A stretch of DNA of 36,773 nucleotides, taken from Verrucomicrobiales bacterium. Its GTDB lineage: Bacteria; Verrucomicrobiota; Verrucomicrobiia; Verrucomicrobiales; DEV007. Position numbers and translations under genes: made by a program. This document shows positions 31,492-36,773 of the stretch, one piece after another (the stretch's first letter is position 1; every line of letters starts with the position of its first letter). Below the pieces are notes generated by a model. It was not told the DNA's origin. It was given only the letters and a program-made list of their open reading frames with translations, and ran no database searches. The stretch lies in the NCBI GenBank assembly GCA_029233965.1, contig JARGOP010000035.1:1-36773 (forward strand). Reading direction: 5' to 3'.

Positions 31492-34221
31492 TCAGGAGCC
31501 GAGTCCGGCGATCATACGACCGAGTTCATCAACGCGGTCCTGCCACTGCTTCTGGCGCTCCTTCATTTCCGCGACGACGGCTTCCGGCGCACGCGTCACG
31601 AAGTTCTCATTGGCGAGCTTGGCGTTCACCTTTTTGAGCTCGTCGTTGGCCTTTTCATGTTCTTTACCAAGGCGTTCGCGCTCGGCATCGACATCGATCA
31701 GTCCGTCGAGAGGAAGGTAAATTTTTCCGATCGCCGTCAGTGCCGTGGGCACACCCGTCTCCGCAGCGAAGCCCGGTGTGACCGTGACTTCCTCTGCTCC
31801 CACGAGTTGTTGAAAGACGTCGGCTTCTTCGAAGCTGCCTTCCGGATCAATGATCAGCTTTACTCCGTTTTTCCCGGAAATCCCATATTCGGCTTTGAGA
31901 TTCCGCGCACGACCCACCGCTTCGTAGATAGCTTTGACGCGGGCTTGAGCGCTTTTCACGGTTGCCTCATCGAGATCGGTGAGGATTCCCTTTTCCGGGA
32001 GCGGAGTTTGCATGAGAAACTCCGGATCGCCCTCTTCGCGGAAGTTCAGGTTCACCCAGAGCTGTTCCGTGATGTGTGGCATGAAGGGATGAAGGAGAAG
32101 AAGAACCCGCTTCAGGACAAGATCCATCGTCGCCAGAGTCGACGCTTTCAGGGCAGGATCGGCTCCTTCCGCGAAGGCCCCTTTCGATGATTCCAGATAC
32201 CAATCGCAATAATTACTCCAGAAGAAGTCGTAGAGGAGTTGGGCCAGTTCATTGAAGCGGTAGTCCTCGTAGGCCGCTTCCATATCACGCTCGAGCTTGT
32301 CGAGCTTGGCGAGAATATCGATCGAATAGATGGACAGAGCTGCGGCATCGAATGCGCCCTCGCCTTCCTGCATCTGACGGTAGCGGGCCGCATTCCACAG
32401 CTTGTTCGCGAAGTTCCGTCCTTCGACAACCTGTGGGTAGATTTCCTTTCCTCCTTCGTTCGTGATTTCAAAGCGAATGTCAGCGCCGAGAGGAGCGGTC
32501 CGCATCACCGCGAAGCGAAGCGCGTCGGCTCCGTATTCGGCGATGATGTTGAGCGGGTCGGGCGAGTTGCCGAGACTTTTGGACATCTTGCGACCTTTTC
32601 CATCGCGGACGATGCCGGTGAAATAAACGTTCTTAAACGGAAGCTCACCGCGCCAGCGATAGCCGGCCATGATCATGCGGGCGACCCAGAAGAAAATGAT
32701 CTCCGGAGCGGTCACGAGATCGGTCGTCGGATAGAATTTTTTCTCTGTGGCCGAAGGCTCCTCATCGCTGTTCGTCATCGTCGCGAAGGGCCAGAGCCAG
32801 CTCGAAAACCAGGTGTCGAGGACGTCTTCGTCGCGCACCCAGTTTTCTTCGTCTTCAGGAGGATCGATCCCGACATGGATGTCCGTGATGGCATCGGACG
32901 CGCTGAGATTCTCGCGGACCTGCAGCTCTGCGGCCATGTCTTTTTTATACCACACCGGGATCTGATGACCCCACCAGAGCTGACGGCTGATGCACCAGTC
33001 CTGGATGCCATCCATCCAGTGAGCGAAAGTCTTCTTCCACCGTTCCGGGCGGAAACGGATCTCATCATTCGCGACGGCGGCGGCGGCTTCTTCGACGCAG
33101 GGGTATTTGAGAAACCACTGCATCGAGATACGCGGCTCGATCGGGACGTCGGCCCGCTCGCTGAAGCCGACATTGTTGTCATAGTCCTCTACCTTGATGA
33201 GTTGCCCCATTTCCTCGAGAATCTCCGCCGCTTTTTTACGCGCTTCAAAGCGATCGAGTCCTTCGAAGTCCGGGCCGCCGTGCTCGTTGATGGTTCCGTC
33301 AGGGTGGAACACGTCAATGATCTCAAGATTATTCTTCAGTCCGATTTCAAAATCGGCCTTGTCGTGGGCAGGCGTCACCTTGAGGACGCCGGTTCCGAAC
33401 TCCGGATCAATATGCTCATCGGCGACGACGGGGATTTCCGCCTCGGGGAACGGGCGGAGCACGGTCTTGCCGATGAGATCGGCATAGCGCTTGTCTTTCG
33501 GATTCACCGCGACGGCGGTATCGCCCATGATCGTCTCAGGACGCGTTGTCGCGATTTCAACCCAGCGGTCGGGGCGGCCTTCTGCGTCCTCGCCCACCAC
33601 CTTGTATTTCATGTAGTACAGCTTCGAGCGCTGCGACTTCATGATGACCTCCTCGTCGCTCAGAGCAGTGAGTGATTTCGGGCACCAGTTCACCATCCGC
33701 TTGCCGCGATAGATGAGGCCTTCTTCGAAGAGATCCACGAAAATCTTCGAGATCCAGCGGCTGTAATCTTCGTCCATCGTGAAGCGCTCGCGCTCCCAGT
33801 CGCAGGAGCAGCCGAGGCGCTTGAGCTGCTCGATGATAATCCCGCCGTGCTCCTCTTTCCACTCCCAGACGCGTTCAAGAAAAGCGTCGCGTCCGAGGTC
33901 GCGGCGGGTCTTGCGCTCCTCCTTGCGCAGCTTTTGCTCCACCTTGGATTGGGTCGCGATGCCAGCGTGGTCGGTGCCCGGAAGCCAGAGGACGTCTTTG
34001 CCCTCCATACGGGCGCGGCGGGCGAGAATGTCCTGGATCGTGTTGTTCAGAACATGTCCCAAATGCAGAATACCGGTGACGTTGGGCGGGGGAATGACGA
34101 TCGAATAGGCCTCGTTTGCGCCGGTTTCGTTGCCGCGAAAGCAACCTGCGTCGACCCAGCGGGTGTACCACTGAGATTCCACGTCGCCCGGTTGATAGCC
34201 TTTTGAGAGTTCTGTCGTCAT
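31492..34221 (-). CDS. valS: valyl-tRNA synthetase
   Basis: The 909-residue class I synthetase charges tRNA-Val. The HIGH motif is H53-L-G-H56 (PPPNVTGILHLGHVLN) and the KMSKS motif is K545-M-S-K-S549. The editing (CP1) domain lies between them, with TTRPETIMGDTAVAV and CTP-like GTGVLKVTPAHD segments. The C-terminal 65 residues form the typical coiled coil (DVDAERERLGKEHEKANDEL). Length is normal for ValS. The start at 34221 follows a GGGG-containing leader. It is divergent from the amidase gene. Confidence 0.97.
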   Translation of the reverse strand: MTTELSKGYQPGDVESQWYTRWVDAGCFRGNETGANEAYSIVIPPPNVTGILHLGHVLNNTIQDILARRARMEGKDVLWLPGTDHAGIATQSKVEQKLRKEERKTRRDLGRDAFLERVWEWKEEHGGIIIEQLKRLGCSCDWERERFTMDEDYSRWISKIFVDLFEEGLIYRGKRMVNWCPKSLTALSDEEVIMKSQRSKLYYMKYKVVGEDAEGRPDRWVEIATTRPETIMGDTAVAVNPKDKRYADLIGKTVLRPFPEAEIPVVADEHIDPEFGTGVLKVTPAHDKADFEIGLKNNLEIIDVFHPDGTINEHGGPDFEGLDRFEARKKAAEILEEMGQLIKVEDYDNNVGFSERADVPIEPRISMQWFLKYPCVEEAAAAVANDEIRFRPERWKKTFAHWMDGIQDWCISRQLWWGHQIPVWYKKDMAAELQVRENLSASDAITDIHVGIDPPEDEENWVRDEDVLDTWFSSWLWPFATMTNSDEEPSATEKKFYPTTDLVTAPEIIFFWVARMIMAGYRWRGELPFKNVYFTGIVRDGKGRKMSKSLGNSPDPLNIIAEYGADALRFAVMRTAPLGADIRFEITNEGGKEIYPQVVEGRNFANKLWNAARYRQMQEGEGAFDAAALSIYSIDILAKLDKLERDMEAAYEDYRFNELAQLLYDFFWSNYCDWYLESSKGAFAEGADPALKASTLATMDLVLKRVLLLLHPFMPHITEQLWVNLNFREEGDPEFLMQTPLPEKGILTDLDEATVKSAQARVKAIYEAVGRARNLKAEYGISGKNGVKLIIDPEGSFEEADVFQQLVGAEEVTVTPGFAAETGVPTALTAIGKIYLPLDGLIDVDAERERLGKEHEKANDELKKVNAKLANENFVTRAPEAVVAEMKERQKQWQDRVDELGRMIAGLGS

Positions 34222-34228
34222 GATTTTT

Positions 34229-34245
34229 CCCCGCGAAGTGCGGGG
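34229..34245 (-). promoter_or_regulatory. hairpin in the valS leader just before the start codon
   Basis: CCCCGC (34229-34234) pairs perfectly with GCGGGG (34240-34245) around a five-base loop. On the minus strand it ends seven bases before the valS ATG and its 3' arm contains the only G-rich stretch that could bind the ribosome. It could therefore control valS translation. This is inference from structure alone. Confidence 0.45.
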
Positions 34246-34250
34246 TCGGA

Positions 34251-34279
34251 ACTATTTGTTGATTGCACCCCTTTGTAAA
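34251..34279 (-). promoter_or_regulatory. probable valS promoter
   Basis: On the minus strand TTTACA (34274-34279), 17 bases, then AATAGT (34251-34256). This would give a leader of roughly 20-25 bases that starts just before the hairpin. It is the best sigma-70-like match in the interval. Confidence 0.5.
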
Positions 34280-34390
34280 ATTGAAATCCCCATTTCACGG
34301 ATTGCGTTCAATGTCAGAATCGCTTACGTTTTCGCCCTGAAATCCGACGGGTCCCGAAAGACCGTCCCGGTTCCCCCCGGCAACACACCC

Positions 34391-35413
34391 ATGCGATTCC
34401 TCGCGCGACAGCAACGTCCCCGGCGAAAACTGAGCCCCGCGAGCCCGTCAGCGCTCTGCGCTGTTCTGGCTCTCGTCGTGTTTTTATCATCCGAAGGATC
34501 CGCTCTGGCCAAAGACTGGAATGTCGTCAGCCTTGGCGGACGGGAGTATGTCACGGACGAAAATGTTGCGCAGTTCTACGGCTTCCAGCGATTCGCGAAA
34601 GAGGGTGATGACCGGATTTTCAAGCACACCCACCTCATTATGACTTGGAAGGTCGGCTCACAGTCGATTTATGTGAATAACATCAAGTTCAACCTCAGTT
34701 TCCCGGTTGTGGAAAGTGGCGGCAAAGCCATGCTTTCCACCGTCGACCTCGCCAAGCTGGTCGATCCCGTGGTTCGCCCCAGCTACATCAAGAAGCCGAT
34801 CAACTTTGATACGGTTGTTATCGACGCAGGGCACGGAGCCCACGATTCCGGGGCGGTGGGGCCTTACGGGCGTGAAAAAGACTACGCTCTCGACATGGCC
34901 ATCCGCCTGGAGAAAGCCCTCCAGGCCAAAGGGTTCAAAACGCTCCTGACCCGTCGCGAGGATGTCTTCCTCACACTGGGACAGCGGGTCGCGATTGCGA
35001 ACGGGCAGCGAAACGCGATTTTCATCAGCATGCACTTCAACTCCTCCGGCTCACGCGATGCGAACGGGATTGAAACCTACGCGCTCGCTCCGCAGGGGAC
35101 CCGATCCACCAATGGCGGCAGTCCCTGGAGTTCACCCCTGAGCGGAAACGTCCGCGATGCGGAAAACATCGCGCTCGCGACGGCGGTACACGCGCATGTC
35201 ATCCACGAGTTGCGTTCCGTTGATCGCGGTATCAAGCGTGCCCGGTTCAACGTGCTGCGGGGGATCAACAAACCGGCGATTCTTTTCGAGGGCGGGTTCG
35301 TGACCAACGCTGCGGAGGGCAAACAGATCAATGACCCGGCCCATCGCCAGCGCATTGCAGATTCGATCGCGGCTGCTGTTGTGAAGTTCAGGACGGCTGT
35401 CGCGAAGAAGTGA
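34391..35413 (+). CDS. N-acetylmuramoyl-L-alanine amidase (Amidase_3)
   Basis: The 340-residue exported zinc amidase cleaves the bond between MurNAc and the stem peptide. The N-terminus is basic followed by a hydrophobic segment and an ALA cleavage site (about residue 40). A small beta-rich domain (about 45-135) precedes the catalytic domain. Zinc ligands are H148 (VIDAGHGAHDSG), E162 (GREKDY) and H215 (ISMHFN), and the catalytic glutamate is E300 (ILFEGGFVTN). ATG 34391 is chosen because upstream codons to 34220 would overlap the valS start and give no signal peptide. The gene end is 9 bp from the end of the convergent PQQ gene. Confidence 0.94.
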   Translation: MRFLARQQRPRRKLSPASPSALCAVLALVVFLSSEGSALAKDWNVVSLGGREYVTDENVAQFYGFQRFAKEGDDRIFKHTHLIMTWKVGSQSIYVNNIKFNLSFPVVESGGKAMLSTVDLAKLVDPVVRPSYIKKPINFDTVVIDAGHGAHDSGAVGPYGREKDYALDMAIRLEKALQAKGFKTLLTRREDVFLTLGQRVAIANGQRNAIFISMHFNSSGSRDANGIETYALAPQGTRSTNGGSPWSSPLSGNVRDAENIALATAVHAHVIHELRSVDRGIKRARFNVLRGINKPAILFEGGFVTNAAEGKQINDPAHRQRIADSIAAAVVKFRTAVAKK

Positions 35414-35422
35414 CGGCGCGCG

Positions 35423-36749
35423 CTACTGCGCGAGGTTCACCCGCACCAGCTCCCTGTCATTCCGGACGAAGGCTGACTGCATCGCAAACGCGGGAGCAGC
35501 CCAGACCACGGGCCTTCCAAATGCCTCGTTCGTCGGTTCGAGCACTTTCGCCCGGCTGACCTCGGCATAGGCTTCAGGACTCACTTCAGCGATGATGAGA
35601 TGGCCCGTCTCTGAAAAGAGGAAAAGTTTTCCACTTTCTTCGTGCAGTGTGAGGAAGGCAGTGCCGTGGCGTCCGCCCCGCTCGGGGTTCTCGTCTCCGA
35701 GCGTCGGGAGGGTTGTCTGCCAATACCGCTCACCGGTTTCCAGACTCGCTGCGGTAAATCCACTCGTGTCGATGTCGCAGCCGTAGATTACCCCATCAAT
35801 AATGAGCGGAGTGACGTTCGCCGCGAAAAGTCCCTCCTTCGGCTTCGCCCGCCAGAGAAATTTCGCGCCCGGCTTTTCATCGTCGAGTTCCATGACCGCA
35901 CCGACACGACCAATGCCACTCGCGAAAAGCTTATGGCCGGCTTTTTGCGGCGCCATGATCGACATGCCGAAGCCCGGTTTCAGGGGAAGCGACCAATACG
36001 CCGAGCCGTTTTCCGGATTGAGCGAATTCAGTGATTCCGGATGCCAGATCAAAAGCTGCTTCACCCCGGCGTGTTCGATCATCGTGGGTGGACAATAGCC
36101 CGGCTCGGCCGCGCTGAGCGCTTTCCATTTCACCTCGCCGGTGTTTTTGTCGAAGGCGACGGCGACACTTCCCTCGCCTCCGACGAGCGCGTAGAGGGTG
36201 TCCCCTTCGATGAGTGGGTGCGCGGAAAACCCCCAGATCGGGGATTCGATCCCGTAGATCTCTTTCCAGTCCTGCTGCCAGACTACCTCGCCGGTGGCAG
36301 CATCGAGACAGAGGAATTTTCCCTCCGCACCGAGCGCGTAGACCTTGCCGTCAGCAACGGTTGGTGTGCTCCGCGGGCCGCCGGGGTAAGAAATGAAGTA
36401 GGGCTGGTCGTATTCGTGTGACCAGAGCTCTCCGCCGGTGGCAGCATCGAAACAACGAATGCGCTCTCTTCCTTTCAACGGATTCCGCCCGCTCGGGTTG
36501 TTCACAACTTCTTCCTTCTGTAATGACGTAGTCGCTGAGATAGACTTTGCCATCGGACACTGTCGGGCTGCTGTAGCCATACTCTGCGGGGACGCGCCAG
36601 AGGATTTCCGGTCCCGTTTCCGGAAAGGATTCAACAATGCCGTTTTCCCGCCAGACTCCGTCGCGTCCGGGACCCAGCCATTGCGGCCAGTCCCCGGCTT
36701 GGATTGGAAGCGGGAGAAGAAAAAGAGCGAAAAAGACTGGTCTGATCAT
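35423..36749 (-). pseudogene. PQQ-like beta-propeller protein, frameshifted
   Basis: The gene starts at ATG 36749 with a signal peptide (MIRPVFFALFLLPLPIQAG) and DWPQWLGPGRDGVWRE, the usual opening of PQQ-repeat proteins of PVC bacteria. The first frame is coherent to YGYSSPTVSDGKVYLSDYV (about 36525). The rest of the propeller, from QKEEVVNNPSGRNPLKGRER to the stop at 35423, is in a different frame. Propeller repeats such as FDAATGGELWSHEY and LDAATGEVVWQQDW are clear there. A +1 shift near 36516-36525 would join them. No homopolymer is present at the junction. It may be a true pseudogene or an assembly error. The reading of about 440 residues is of normal length after repair. Confidence 0.75.
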
Positions 36750-36773
36750 GAAAAAGGAATACAAGGGTTACGG

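Noticed and set aside
31022-31720. 232-codon plus-strand frame crossing the LuxR to valS interval
   Set aside because: It runs into the antisense of valS and its product is low-complexity Ser/Arg rich near the end.
32239-33675. 478-codon plus-strand frame inside valS
   Set aside because: Antisense shadow; valS carries both class I signatures.
1-36773. CRISPR array, prophage or insertion sequence
   Set aside because: No regularly spaced direct repeats, no integrase, transposase or phage structural gene was found on either strand.

Overview
The window is a GC-rich chromosomal segment from a Gram-negative bacterium of the PVC superphylum, most likely Verrucomicrobiota (Planctomycetota is the main alternative). 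The evidence is the combination of two DUF1549/DUF1553 (PSD1-type) proteins each paired with a Tat-exported DUF1501 protein, a ThuA-domain protein, a sialic-acid module with a Kelch-sodium symporter fusion, a PQQ-propeller protein, and a FecR-like anti-sigma domain fused to a large exported protein. No phage, plasmid, IS element, CRISPR array or rRNA was seen. Classical Shine-Dalgarno sites are rare.

Layout. 1-700: the 5' end of a TIM-barrel (mannonate-dehydratase-like) gene, then about 540 bp holding only decayed-looking coding fragments. 700-6705: a secreted coiled-coil protein, N-acetylneuraminate lyase, a Kelch epimerase fused to an SSS symporter (translationally coupled to the lyase) and a Tat-exported Gfo/Idh/MocA oxidoreductase, closed by a hairpin terminator. 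Together they can import and open sialic acid. 6813-7523: a DUF3313 lipoprotein on the other strand. 7672-10307: a two-component system, a DesK/NarX-type kinase with a large beta-rich extracytoplasmic region and a NarL-type regulator. 10326-11895: arsR-acr3 arsenite resistance under what looks like a (near-)leaderless promoter with the operator over the start codon. 12131-17832: ECF sigma factor, an anti-sigma/PSD1 c-type cytochrome fusion, DUF1501, and a small lipoprotein. 17897-23624: spermidine-synthase-like protein, ThuA protein, and a second DUF1501 + DUF1549/1553 pair. 23724-26758: housekeeping genes (PIN/TRAM protein, prmA, tRNA-Gly, trpC). 26775-30324: FG-GAP secreted protein, D-Ala-D-Ala carboxypeptidase, a frameshifted GNAT gene, an atypical SDR. 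30400-36749: an interrupted LuxR-type gene ending in a G8 tract, valS, an N-acetylmuramoyl-L-alanine amidase, and a frameshifted PQQ-propeller gene.

The most interesting unit is the ECF sigma/anti-sigma operon. The anti-sigma factor's periplasmic half is a PSCyt1-DUF1549-DUF1553 protein with two CxxCH haem motifs, which suggests a haem or redox (or substrate-binding) transmembrane switch controlling the sigma factor. Other unusual items are a 74-bp cruciform repeat that supplies the stop codons of both convergent genes around it, an interlocked inverted-repeat pair between the PSD1 and DUF1501 genes, and three interrupted genes (GNAT, LuxR, PQQ), which may be true pseudogenes or assembly errors.
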